64,000 bases of DNA from CANDOC01 sp965261725 (lineage in GTDB: Bacteria > Pseudomonadota > Gammaproteobacteria > Pseudomonadales > Endozoicomonadaceae), in contig CBDHDU010000044.1 in assembly GCA_965261725.1 (NCBI GenBank), positions 434,001 through 498,000 on the forward strand, in the 5' to 3' direction. The notes below the pieces were generated by a model that saw only the letters and a list, made by a program, of their open reading frames with translations, had not been told where the DNA came from and did no database searches. Below, piece by piece: positions 50,907 through 59,478 of this stretch (positions are counted from its first letter, which is position 1; each line of letters opens with the position of its first letter). A program made the translations under genes and the position numbers.

Positions 50907-53843
50907 TCAGTCTGGAGTTGGTATTTTCATAAATGGTTTACTGGCGGGAGGGAAAAAGATATCCCATCCATCACTTTCCGTTGCTGCATGAGAGGATGAG
51001 ATAAATTGTAATAAGGCTTCTTCCAGCTCTTTTACCAGTGGCTGGGTTGTTGTCATAACCTCCTTAAGTTTTTGTCTCGTGCTAGTCGTTGTATCGTTTG
51101 TCTTTTTCCCTTTTGAAGCAGCAAGTTTCAGTTTAATAATCATCTTATGATGAAGGTCAAGAGCCTTTTCTATCAGCTGTTGGGCCTCTTCCAGTTGGGC
51201 GTGGATCTCTGTGGCAGTGCTAACCTGTAGCCTGATCATGCCTTGTAATTCCGGACTGAGCAGAGGGGAGGAGTCCATAAGTTTGAACCCTGCTGAATAA
51301 TGTTTTGTTGCTTCGGGCAGAGCCCTTTTCATAGACTTAGTCAGGTCTGTTACCGTAGTCGCATATTCAACTGTTTTGTCTTTTTTATCTTTCCCCGGGT
51401 CATATTGCTTATCAGACCAGCCTGATGCCTTGTATTGTTCAAGGATGAAGAAGTGCTTTCCCACATAGGCACAGATACCCGTAATCTTATGTTTGTAGGG
51501 TAAAATCTGCAGTAGCCAGTAATCCCCCATAGCCAGTTCGGTTCGGCTTCTTTCTTCATCATCTGAAGCAAGTCTCATAGCTGTTTCCAGTGCAGTCCAT
51601 GCCGTGGCACGTTGTTGTGGGTTTGCCAGCATTTGTCCTGCATCGGTGAGCATTTTCTCCCATTCAGAAGGAGGTTGTTTAATCGTAAGAGGTTCAGAAG
51701 GTGCTGCTTTTTCCTCTGCAGATGATGGATTCTTGTTGGTCTGTGTTTTTGGTGTCGAAGGCGTTGTTTTCTTACATAGTTTCTCGATTTTCTTTTTTAT
51801 CTGCTCTTCTTTCTCCAGCTCATGCTGAAGTTCTGCGGCATTTTCAAGGGCGATTCTTTCCAGACTGTCATGTTGATAGCGCTGATCTTCCAGCCAATCT
51901 TTTGCATTTGGGTGATCGAGAGTAATCGCTGCCTGACAGAAACGTTCAAACTGATTGTAGGCTGAACCACAGGCACCTTGATTCCGCAGCTGTGAACGAT
52001 GTCGGTGATAGCTCCTGCCAATAATGGGTAATAAAAAAAAATCGAAAGATAAACTATAGTTTTCGAGTTCGTTAGGGTGCTTTTCTTTGAATTTGTCCAG
52101 AGAGCAGATTCTGGTTAAACATTTGTCTGCTTTTTCCCACTCCCCCCGAACCTGGTAAATAGCTGCTATTCTCATCTGTGCGTGATAGCTCATTGGGGTA
52201 GCCGTTACCTTCCCCAGATTTCGAAGTAATGCATCCGTTTGCTTACGGATGAATCTGATTAAATCAGGTGCCAGCCTATGTGGGTCGATGCGTAAACAGA
52301 CTTGAGCCAGAGCATCACCAAAAAAGATCCAGGCGGAAGTAAGCTTTTCCTCAAACATCTGGGGCTGTTGTTGAGGATTTTTTTTGGATTTTGACTGATC
52401 AAACTTCTGTACATAACGATTAGCTAGCTCACCAAACTCACTGGCAAGTCGAATTAATTCTTTGAGCTGTTGACCGTTGCAACTACTCCCTGTGCCAAAC
52501 TGGTAAAGTAACAATTGTGATGATGTGTGAAGGCATAAAATACAACTATCCGATGCTGACTGATAAAAGCCGTTTCCGTGAACTTTTAATTGTCTGGTAT
52601 GCTTAATGTCGTTCATTTTCCTGATGATGGTTTGGGGGAAATCTTTTACCAGCTTGTGTAATTGGTTTAGATCTTCTATCAGAAGCTTGCACTCTGCGGG
52701 TGAAAGGTGTTCTGTTCGTGAGCGAAGGATCTGTTCTACATCTTTATAAAAATCACTACCGATTTTATGAATGGGAGCGCCATCAGCTGTGTTATTTCTA
52801 AGAGCATCGGGTGTTTGGAATGACTCGCTAATCAAATCATTCATAGTTTTGAGGATCTTTCTTTCAGATATTGTTATCCGAGGCGTTTCCTCCTGAAGAG
52901 GAGATGTGTCCGGTTTTTCAGGCAGTGACAGTGGTTTTTGTAAGTGCTGGGCAGGGGGAGCCTCAGCATTTGGTGCGATGATTATAACATCAATGCTATG
53001 GACAAATTCTCTGGTAATAGCCGGTGCTAAATGCATCACAATATCAATTACTGGCAAGGATTCAGGAGCCATTAACCCTATTCTCTGACCGACGTATTGA
53101 ACAGCCCTCCAGCCGAAGGAGAAACTTGCCGGATCACTTGTTGTTGGCATATTTCTGGATATGAATGCTACATCCCTACTTTCGGGAGGGAGTGTTGGGA
53201 TTGGCCAGCAAATGTCTGATTGCAATGATAATTGACCTCCAGATATTCTTGTTCTTGGTGATGCCAGGAAGAAAATACCGCCTGCTTTTGAATTACCTGC
53301 GGTTAAATGGTTGAACCTGAGTAAAATCTGGTTTACGGCTGTACCTGTTATATTCTGATAAAAGTCAGAATCTTTTGACCAAATAATTGTGGCGCAGTTA
53401 TTAAAATCTATTGTGCTGTTAGTTGGGGCAGCTTCCTCATGAGTTTTCAAAACGTTCCCCAGACAGTGGAGAGAATGCATAGTTGTATCTGAAATGATGC
53501 CCTGAGCAGAGGGCAGGTGTGCATCTGTTCTTAGCGTTTGCAGATTATCAGATTCAACACTGTAAACACGCAGGCCTGTGATTTGATGACGGCTCTGCAG
53601 TAAGACTCTTCCAAACTGGTTCCCTGAGCCTTCTAGCGCCAAAATACAGGAGCCTTGTTCAGGCCGCTCGTGAATAACGGAGAGCCCTGATACGGAGCTG
53701 ATTCGGGCATCTTTAACGGATAAAGGAATATATTCTTTATTGTCTGGAGTCAGCAGTTCTATTTTCCACGTACTTGCAAATACACTGGAATAACCAAAGA
53801 TTATCAATGTGATAGCTAGATGTTTGATATGAAACTGCTTCAA
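50907..53843 (-). CDS. Large secreted protein of unknown function (978 residues)
   Basis: I do not recognise this family. It begins with a signal peptide (MKQFHIKHLAITLIIFGYSS, then VFASTW). Residues 25-300 look beta-rich (TWKIELLTPDNKEYIPLSV; GGQLSLQSDICWPIP), with a proline-rich linker (about 300-330, PLSLPEKPDTSPLQ). The rest is helical, with a TPR-like segment (MRIAAIYQVRGEWEKADKCL) and a charged coiled-coil stretch (ELQHELEKEEQIKKKIEKLCKK). A second alpha-helical block ends in an acidic-aromatic tail. It is a single minus-strand gene. An exported or surface protein, perhaps a host-interaction factor, is inferred. Confidence 0.65.
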   Translation of the reverse strand: MKQFHIKHLAITLIIFGYSSVFASTWKIELLTPDNKEYIPLSVKDARISSVSGLSVIHERPEQGSCILALEGSGNQFGRVLLQSRHQITGLRVYSVESDNLQTLRTDAHLPSAQGIISDTTMHSLHCLGNVLKTHEEAAPTNSTIDFNNCATIIWSKDSDFYQNITGTAVNQILLRFNHLTAGNSKAGGIFFLASPRTRISGGQLSLQSDICWPIPTLPPESRDVAFISRNMPTTSDPASFSFGWRAVQYVGQRIGLMAPESLPVIDIVMHLAPAITREFVHSIDVIIIAPNAEAPPAQHLQKPLSLPEKPDTSPLQEETPRITISERKILKTMNDLISESFQTPDALRNNTADGAPIHKIGSDFYKDVEQILRSRTEHLSPAECKLLIEDLNQLHKLVKDFPQTIIRKMNDIKHTRQLKVHGNGFYQSASDSCILCLHTSSQLLLYQFGTGSSCNGQQLKELIRLASEFGELANRYVQKFDQSKSKKNPQQQPQMFEEKLTSAWIFFGDALAQVCLRIDPHRLAPDLIRFIRKQTDALLRNLGKVTATPMSYHAQMRIAAIYQVRGEWEKADKCLTRICSLDKFKEKHPNELENYSLSFDFFLLPIIGRSYHRHRSQLRNQGACGSAYNQFERFCQAAITLDHPNAKDWLEDQRYQHDSLERIALENAAELQHELEKEEQIKKKIEKLCKKTTPSTPKTQTNKNPSSAEEKAAPSEPLTIKQPPSEWEKMLTDAGQMLANPQQRATAWTALETAMRLASDDEERSRTELAMGDYWLLQILPYKHKITGICAYVGKHFFILEQYKASGWSDKQYDPGKDKKDKTVEYATTVTDLTKSMKRALPEATKHYSAGFKLMDSSPLLSPELQGMIRLQVSTATEIHAQLEEAQQLIEKALDLHHKMIIKLKLAASKGKKTNDTTTSTRQKLKEVMTTTQPLVKELEEALLQFISSSHAATESDGWDIFFPPASKPFMKIPTPD

Positions 53844-53972
53844 CGCACTCCGCTTCCCTAAGTATTAGCTTAATGAATATAGATCCTGGGAAATCGTGAA
53901 GGTTTCAGCCTTATTGGATAATAACAGAAAAATTATTTAAAGTTATTTTCTGGTAGGCCGATATACTGAAAA

Positions 53973-54039
53973 CCCGCGCAGGAAGCGCAGTTTCGTAGTA
54001 GCCAGAGCAACAGTCACCCAGCCATGGCGCCTGCGCGGG
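53973..54039. repeat. 10-bp GC-rich inverted repeat in an intergenic gap
   Basis: CCCGCGCAGG at 53973-53982 and CCTGCGCGGG at 54030-54039 enclose 47 bases. It lies between the 978-residue gene and a small membrane protein. It could be an RNA stem or a short repeat unit; no U-tract follows. Confidence 0.45.
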
Positions 54040-54083
54040 ACCAATCATTCTTATCCTGATGATTCCCGCCAGACATCCCGGCT

Positions 54084-54278
54084 TTAATAAATCCAGTAGC
54101 CAATCAGGGCAACAAAACCGGTTAATCCAAAGACGATCAACACGCCTGATTCCGGGTCCCCCCATTGTTTTTCTGAATACTCACCGGCCATCCAGGAAAC
54201 CCAGAGCCAGATAACAAAAAGTACTGCGCCGACAGCCCAACCAAGGGGCGTCATAAAGAATTCAGTTAAGGCTTCCAT
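54084..54278 (-). CDS. Small two-span membrane protein
   Basis: Sixty-four residues: MEALTEFFMTPLGWAVGAVLFVIWLWVSWM-type first helix, a charged loop (EYSEKQWGDPES) and a second helix (VLIVFGLTGFVALIGYWIY). No family is recognised. Its start is 138 bases from the pyrE 3' end on the same strand. Confidence 0.55.
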   Translation of the reverse strand: MEALTEFFMTPLGWAVGAVLFVIWLWVSWMAGEYSEKQWGDPESGVLIVFGLTGFVALIGYWIY

Positions 54279-54383
54279 ATGCTTGAGACTAGCGTTCTGC
54301 GATTTATAGTTGTTATGAGTATGGTCGAGGGTTTGGAACCCTGCCAGAAAGTTGCATTCTGAAAGTCAGCACAGGGGTAAAGC

Positions 54384-54405
54384 GCGGCTTCTTTTGAGAA
54401 GCCGC
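54384..54405 (-). terminator. Hairpin after pyrE
   Basis: GCGGCTTCT and AGAAGCCGC (54384-54392, 54397-54405) form a 9-bp stem with a TTTG loop. It is 11 bases beyond the pyrE stop on the minus strand. The following run is only CTTTACC, so termination strength is uncertain. Confidence 0.45.
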
Positions 54406-54416
54406 CTGAAGCGGTA

Positions 54417-55070
54417 TTAGCCTGCCTGAATACCATATTGCTGGCGATAGGCTTCAACAGCATCGGCATGCTGCTGCAGTTTTTCATCGCCTTTAACAAA
54501 AGCCAGTACTTCGGCCAGGCTGGCAATGCTGTGTACCGGGATGCTGAAATCGCGCTCTACTTCCTGAATCGCGGAAAGCTCATGTTTTCCTTTCTCCTGC
54601 CGATCCATTGCTACCAGAACTGTCGCAGGCGTAGCTTTTGGGTGGTGAGCCAGCAGATCCATAACTTCACGGATTGCGGTACCGGCGGTGATAACATCAT
54701 CAATAATGGCTATTCTGCCTTCCAGCGGCGCACCGACAAGGTTGCCACCTTCACCATGATCCTTGGCTTCCTTACGGTTAAAGCACCAGGGAATATCAAT
54801 GCCGTGGTGTTCGGCCAGCGCTACGGAAGTAGCTGCGGCCAGTGGGATGCCTTTGTATGCCGGGCCGAACAGAACATCGAATTCAACGCCACTGTGAACC
54901 AGCGCATCGGCGTAAAAGCGACCCAGTTGTGCCAGTGCACCACCGGTATTAAACAGGCCAGCATTAAAAAAATAAGGAGAAACACGCCCGGACTTCAGGG
55001 TGAACTCACCAAATTTCAGAACATCACGCTCCAGAGCGAAGCGAATAAAGTTTTGACGAAAATCAGCCAT
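54417..55070 (-). CDS. pyrE: Orotate phosphoribosyltransferase
   Basis: A 217-residue pyrimidine biosynthesis enzyme converting orotate and PRPP to OMP. Typical parts are FGEFTLKSGRVSPYFFNAG, VLFGPAYKGIPLAAA, RKEAKDHGEGGNLVGA (catalytic lysine loop) and the PRPP motif VAIIDDVITAGTA, written IAIIDDVITAGTAIRE. The length matches E. coli PyrE. It is divergent from crc, an arrangement also known in Pseudomonas. Confidence 0.96.
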   Translation of the reverse strand: MADFRQNFIRFALERDVLKFGEFTLKSGRVSPYFFNAGLFNTGGALAQLGRFYADALVHSGVEFDVLFGPAYKGIPLAAATSVALAEHHGIDIPWCFNRKEAKDHGEGGNLVGAPLEGRIAIIDDVITAGTAIREVMDLLAHHPKATPATVLVAMDRQEKGKHELSAIQEVERDFSIPVHSIASLAEVLAFVKGDEKLQQHADAVEAYRQQYGIQAG

Positions 55071-55293
55071 AGTTATTAATCAGTTACTCGTTATCAATTA
55101 ATAGTTAGAAGCCAGATGATTGTTACGAATGTATGCAGGTATTTTAACCTGAAGCGCGGGAAACCGGTGGTGAAAATATTATACAGGCTCAGGTATGATA
55201 CGCACCCTTTGAGGGCGAGGGCTGTTTTTGGGAGCTTTTCTCGTTCAGCCTCCAGGGCCCGTTGAACCCATTGACATGGACTACTAGACCAGC

Positions 55294-56067
55294 ATGAGAG
55301 TCATCAACTTCAATGCGGAAGGCATCAGAACTGCGGTCGATGCCGGCCTGTTCCGCTGGTTGGAAGAACAAGATGCAGATGTAATCTGCCTGCAAGACAC
55401 CCGTGAAACTGAAGATGTGCTTGAGGATCATTTTCAGTTAGAGGGCTATTTCGGATATTTCTTTTCCGGCTACGAGCGTGAAAGCGTAGGTGGCACCGCG
55501 CTGTATACCCGTCATGCACCGAAAGCCATTATTCCAGGACTGGGCTTCCCTGCCAGTGATGAAACCGGTCGTTATATTCAGGCTGATTTCGATAAGATCA
55601 GCATTTCCAGCCTGTTTGTGCCGGGTAACGAAGGTAATCAACAGGAAGCCAAGCTGCGTTTTCTGGAAGGTTACAGCCTGCATCTGCAAAAGCAGAGCCG
55701 CAAGCGCCGTGAATTTATCATGACCGGCACCTGGAATATGGCCCATATGAAAATGGATGTTGCTGAATGGCGTGAGCAGCAGGAAGAGCCTGGTTTTACT
55801 CCCACAGAACGTGGCTGGATGGATGGCCTGTTTAATAACATGGGCTTCATCGATACCTATCGTGAAGTGGATCGTGAAGGTGGTAATTACTCCTACTGGG
55901 CTAATGACGAACTGCGTGAGCAAAATGCCGGGCAGCGTTATGACTATCAGGTTGTAACACCGGGTTTGCGTCATCGTGTTCTGAATGCCGGCATGTACAC
56001 CGGCCAGAAGTTTTCACGACATGCGCCGGTTATTGTTGATTATGACTGGGAACTGGGCATGTCCTGA
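55294..56067 (+). CDS. crc: Catabolite repression control protein Crc
   Basis: A 257-residue protein of the exonuclease III/EEP fold that matches Crc rather than a nuclease. The segments ADVICLQDTRE, GLGFPASDETGRYIQADFDKISI, QSRKRREFI, GFTPTERGWMD and FSRHAPVIVDYDW are Crc-like. The GDxN-type catalytic site of ExoIII is replaced (TGTWNMAH), consistent with loss of nuclease activity in Crc. In pseudomonads Crc works with Hfq to repress translation of catabolic mRNAs. Adjacency to pyrE, with rph nearby, agrees with the pseudomonad locus. Confidence 0.85.
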   Translation: MRVINFNAEGIRTAVDAGLFRWLEEQDADVICLQDTRETEDVLEDHFQLEGYFGYFFSGYERESVGGTALYTRHAPKAIIPGLGFPASDETGRYIQADFDKISISSLFVPGNEGNQQEAKLRFLEGYSLHLQKQSRKRREFIMTGTWNMAHMKMDVAEWREQQEEPGFTPTERGWMDGLFNNMGFIDTYREVDREGGNYSYWANDELREQNAGQRYDYQVVTPGLRHRVLNAGMYTGQKFSRHAPVIVDYDWELGMS

Positions 56068-56075
56068 GTTCTTTG

Positions 56076-56101
56076 AAGCCCGATGTTTGTCGGGCTTTTT
56101 T
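56076..56101 (+). terminator. Rho-independent terminator after crc
   Basis: An 8-bp stem AAGCCCGA/TCGGGCTT (56076-56083, 56090-56097) with a TGTTTG loop runs into a T tract to 56101. It begins 9 bases after the crc stop. Confidence 0.85.
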
Positions 56102-56296
56102 CTTTTATCAAAAATAATATTGTGCTGACTATTCTATTTCTGTCTTATTTTTTCGTTGTTATTTTTATTGTCATAAAGCTCTGTCGATTAATTCACTTTC
56201 TCTGCTGCCACTATAATTAACACCTGTCATTCTTGAGCTAGACTGTATTGCTTTGATCAGAATTTCAGACGCCACTGGCTTTCGGGAGTAGGCTGT

Positions 56297-56836
56297 ATGA
56301 GTCGCTGTTCCGCCTTATGTAAGGTAAAACGCTATGCGATGCAGATTGTATTATTGAGTCTTGTATTTTTTATTGCACGCTTTTCAGCGGCTGACGGACA
56401 GGTGAAAATAAGCATGGCGAATCAGTCCTGCTTGCCGGAGTATATGACGGCAGGTTCCACAGGTGCGGATTTAAAAGCATGCATAAAAGATGAGATTATT
56501 CTGCAGCCGGGAGAAGTAAAAATTATTGATACCGGTATTCAGTCACTGCAGTTTCCTGATCATTTAATGCCAACGATTATGTCTCGCGCGGGGCTGGGTT
56601 TTGAAGGTATCACAGTAGATTTTATTTCCCGTATTGATCGTGATTATACTGGTTTTATACAAGTCCCGTTGCGTAATCGTTCGGATAAACCATTTGTTGT
56701 GAAATCGGGTATGCGCATTGCGCAGATTATTTTCATTAATGTTGAGCGTCCGGATATTGTGCTCGATCCAGCAGTTAAAGATCGCCAGATAGAATCCCGC
56801 GGCAAAGCCAGAACAGGAAGTACAGGACTGGATTAA
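56297..56836 (+). CDS. dUTPase-like protein with N-terminal signal peptide
   Basis: A 179-residue protein. After an N-terminal signal-like stretch (MQIVLLSLVFFIARFSAADG, residues 15-34) the rest aligns with trimeric dUTPases: motif 1 AGSTGADLKA, motif 2 SRAGLGFEG, motif 3 RIDRDYTGFIQVPL with the catalytic aspartate, motif 4 GMRIAQIIF and a weak motif 5 RGKARTGSTGLD. dUTPases are normally cytoplasmic, so the signal sequence is odd; the domain itself looks intact, though the glycine-rich motif 5 is atypical. It is a single gene after the crc terminator. It may hydrolyse dUTP or dCTP, or have lost activity. Confidence 0.75.
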   Translation: MSRCSALCKVKRYAMQIVLLSLVFFIARFSAADGQVKISMANQSCLPEYMTAGSTGADLKACIKDEIILQPGEVKIIDTGIQSLQFPDHLMPTIMSRAGLGFEGITVDFISRIDRDYTGFIQVPLRNRSDKPFVVKSGMRIAQIIFINVERPDIVLDPAVKDRQIESRGKARTGSTGLD

Positions 56837-56838
56837 TT

Positions 56839-57469
56839 TCATTGTTCATCCGGGAAATCTTCCTTGAGGCTCATTTTCATTCGTTTAGCTGCCGGCTCAA
56901 GTGTATCCAATGGCTGGAACTTGCTGATGGCATAGATCTTCACGTGACCGGGAATCAGATCATCCCTTAATAACCGGCCTCTTACATTCATCGTTATCAG
57001 CTCAATACCGGGCATTCCGGTAACCAGCCCCCCCTAATGTGTTGTTCCAGGTTGTCAGGGTATCTTTTTTGAGCAGGCTGTTGAGAACTTTGGTACCGCA
57101 TGGCAAACGTGCTTCGGCATAAATAGTCAGCACTGCATAGTGAATTGAGCGTTGCATGCGATAGTGGCTGCTTTTCCAGTATGAAGATTCATTACTCATT
57201 TTTACTTTGCGATGTGCGATTAATTCTGAGTAAAAATCTTCTACAGCATGTCGTTGTGGGTCATCGGTGCGATATATCAGGTCGCTTTTGTAAGGGTGCA
57301 CGACAGCCATCTTCAATTCTCTGAAGAAACGGGTTTCTTGTCTGGCCAACAGGTAGAGTTGTTCAAAAGCATGCAGCAAGTTGATGACACTGGTACTTTT
57401 GGCTGTGTTGTAGCCCAGATCAAAAGTATATGCCCACAACATGATGCCAGCCTCATCGTAGGGCAACAT
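56839..57469 (-). pseudogene. Unknown gene frameshifted at a seven-G tract
   Basis: The minus-strand frame begins about ATG 57469 (MLPYDEAGIMLWAYTFDLG...) and ends early at 57002 after TLGGAGYRNARY. At 57028-57034 there are seven C on the plus strand (seven G in the gene). With six, the frame continues LVTGMPGIELITMNVRGRL and runs on to a stop at 56839, two bases beyond the convergent dUTPase-like gene. The full product would be about 209 residues. No family is recognised; the open frame also extends upstream to 57649, overlapping the divergent ppaC, without support. Either a phase-variable tract, a real mutation or a sequencing error. Confidence 0.5.
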
Positions 57470-57594
57470 TACTTCGAGAATAGGCTGATAATTATCTGAC
57501 GATGGTTCAATACTCGGGTTTATGCTGATTCGTCGTCTGTTGCAGTTGCTGTAATCTCTCTTGTTCCTAATATGTAGTGATATAAGAGAACATA

Positions 57595-58506
57595 ATGATT
57601 CAGGTAGTAGGACATACCAACCCGGATTCTGACAGTATCTGTTCTGCACTGGTTGCAGCGGAGTGGCTCAAGGCTGCCCGTGGTGTGGAAGCTGTAGCGA
57701 TTGCTCAGGGGGAGCCAACCAGCGAAACCGCTTTTATTCTGGATGAAGCACGCGCTGAAGCGCCGCAGGTTCGTACTTCTGTCGCCGGTGAAAAAGTCTG
57801 GCTGGTAGATTACACCGATCTGTCTCAGGCACCTGCTGATATTCAGGATGCTGAGATTGTCGGTATTATCGACCATCACCGTCTGGGTGATGTAACCACT
57901 GTTAATCCTCTGGAAGCGTGGATCTGGCCGGTAGGTTGTTCCTGCACCATCCTGTATCACCTGCACAAGATGGAAAACATTGAAATCACCCGCTCTCAGG
58001 CGATGCTGATGCTGGGTGCGATTGTCAGCGATACCGTTGCTTTCCGTTCTCCAACCTGCACTGACAAAGACCGTGAAGCTGCACAAGCGCTGGCTGAAAT
58101 TGCCGGTCAGGATCTGGAAGCATTCAGCGATCGCCTGCTGCGCGTTAAAACCAATCTGGACGGTCTGTCCGTTGCCAGTCTGGTTGACCGTGACCTGAAA
58201 AAATACCCGTTTGAAGAAGAATCTGTTGTTGTTGGCCAGATTGAAATTGCCAACTTCGAACAGGTTGAAGACAAGATCACTGAAATGCAGGCTGAACTGG
58301 CTCGTCGCTGTGAAGAAAGTGGCCTGAAGCTCGCTGCACTGATGGTTACCAATATCAGCACTTCCACAACTCGTTTGTTGTTCCAGGGCGAATGGTCTTC
58401 CCGCCTGAGCGAACATGCACAGGAAGAAGGTGTTGTGGTTATGGAAAATACCCTGAGCCGTAAGAAACAGGGTTGGCCGTGGCTGCAAACTGTTCTGGCT
58501 TCTTGA
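57595..58506 (+). CDS. ppaC: Manganese-dependent inorganic pyrophosphatase (class II)
   Basis: A 303-residue DHH-family pyrophosphatase. It shows the metal-binding VVGHTNPDSDSI, the VDYTDL and IIDHHRLGD (DHH) motifs, PVGCSCTILYH and the C-terminal DHHA2-type domain with SRKKQ. This family (PPX/PpaC) hydrolyses pyrophosphate with Mn or Co. Its short length is typical for class II. Divergent from the frameshifted gene; convergent with rph across a terminator. Confidence 0.93.
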   Translation: MIQVVGHTNPDSDSICSALVAAEWLKAARGVEAVAIAQGEPTSETAFILDEARAEAPQVRTSVAGEKVWLVDYTDLSQAPADIQDAEIVGIIDHHRLGDVTTVNPLEAWIWPVGCSCTILYHLHKMENIEITRSQAMLMLGAIVSDTVAFRSPTCTDKDREAAQALAEIAGQDLEAFSDRLLRVKTNLDGLSVASLVDRDLKKYPFEEESVVVGQIEIANFEQVEDKITEMQAELARRCEESGLKLAALMVTNISTSTTRLLFQGEWSSRLSEHAQEEGVVVMENTLSRKKQGWPWLQTVLAS

Positions 58507-58518
58507 TCAGCCGGATAC

Positions 58519-58551
58519 AAAAAACCCGACTTCACTGAGTCGGGTTTTTTT
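58519..58551. terminator. Bidirectional terminator between ppaC and rph
   Basis: A 13-bp stem AAAAAACCCGACT/AGTCGGGTTTTTT (58519-58531, 58538-58550) with A-rich and T-rich arms and a six-base loop. It serves convergent ppaC and rph. Confidence 0.9.
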
Positions 58552-58567
58552 AAACAGCTACAGACTG

Positions 58568-59284
58568 TTAACCATCTAATGCTGCTTTCTGCGCGTCCAG
58601 CAACTGACCGATGCCATCGCGAGCCAGCGCCATCATGGCAATCATTTCATCCTGATCAAAAGCATCACCTTCCGCTGTACCCTGTACTTCAATGAATTTG
58701 CCCTGATCGTTCATCACGACATTCATATCTGTTTCGGCGTTGGAGTCTTCCGGATAGTCCAGATCCAATACCGGTACGCCGTTGTATATACCAACGGACA
58801 CGGAAGCAATCATTTGCTTCAGCGGATCATTGCGCAGGATTTTGCGGTACTGAAGGTGACGCAAAGCATCAACCAGTGCAACACAGCCACCAGTGATAGA
58901 TGCGGTACGGGTACCACCGTCAGCCTGAATAACATCACAATCGATTGTGATGGTGTTTTCACCCAGCTTTTTAAGATCAACAGCAGCACGAAGGGAGCGA
59001 CCAATCAAGCGCTGAATTTCCAGTGTTCGGCCACCCTGCTTGCCGCGTGCCGCTTCACGAGCCATACGGTCTGTCGTCGAACGGGGCAGCATACCGTATT
59101 CCGCCGTAATCCAGCCCTGGCCTTTACCTTTCAGAAAGCGGGGAACCATGGTGTCGACGGAGGCGGTGCAAAGCACTTTGGTATCACCGTATTCAACCAG
59201 TACGGAGCCTTCCGCATGCTTGGTGTAATTACGAGTGATCTTGATGGGGCGTAACTGGTCTGCCGTTCTACCGCTTGGACGCAT
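58568..59284 (-). CDS. rph: Ribonuclease PH
   Basis: A 238-residue phosphorolytic 3'-5' exoribonuclease trimming tRNA 3' ends, equal to the E. coli length. Motifs are MRPSGRTADQLRPIKI, VLVEYGDTKVLCTASV, QGWITAEYGMLPRST, RTLEIQRLIGRSLRAAVDL, ITIDCDVIQADGGTRTASI and LDLDYPEDSNAETDMNVVM. ATG 59284 begins MRPSGR; upstream frame to 59368 is ignored. It lies in the pyrE-crc...yicC neighbourhood. Confidence 0.97.
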   Translation of the reverse strand: MRPSGRTADQLRPIKITRNYTKHAEGSVLVEYGDTKVLCTASVDTMVPRFLKGKGQGWITAEYGMLPRSTTDRMAREAARGKQGGRTLEIQRLIGRSLRAAVDLKKLGENTITIDCDVIQADGGTRTASITGGCVALVDALRHLQYRKILRNDPLKQMIASVSVGIYNGVPVLDLDYPEDSNAETDMNVVMNDQGKFIEVQGTAEGDAFDQDEMIAMMALARDGIGQLLDAQKAALDG

Positions 59285-59478
59285 CGGTTTTCTACCTGAT
59301 CGCTGATAAACGGCTGCGATTATAACCCGATGCAACGCCGTTGCGGATAGTAGTAACTGTGGTTGCAATAAATATTATTTTTTTGGACGGTGTTTATCTA
59401 TTTCGATTTGCTATAAAAATCTGAGAATATAGGCCGCTTTTCTATTACCTAGGGATTTATCGGGGAGATTCGCGGTTA

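Noticed and set aside
54438..55079. A 213-codon frame opposite pyrE
   Set aside because: Shadow of the pyrE coding sequence on the other strand; no recognisable protein.
57520..58488. A 322-codon frame opposite ppaC
   Set aside because: It is antisense to a strongly conserved pyrophosphatase gene, has no ribosome site or domain, and its composition mirrors the real gene.
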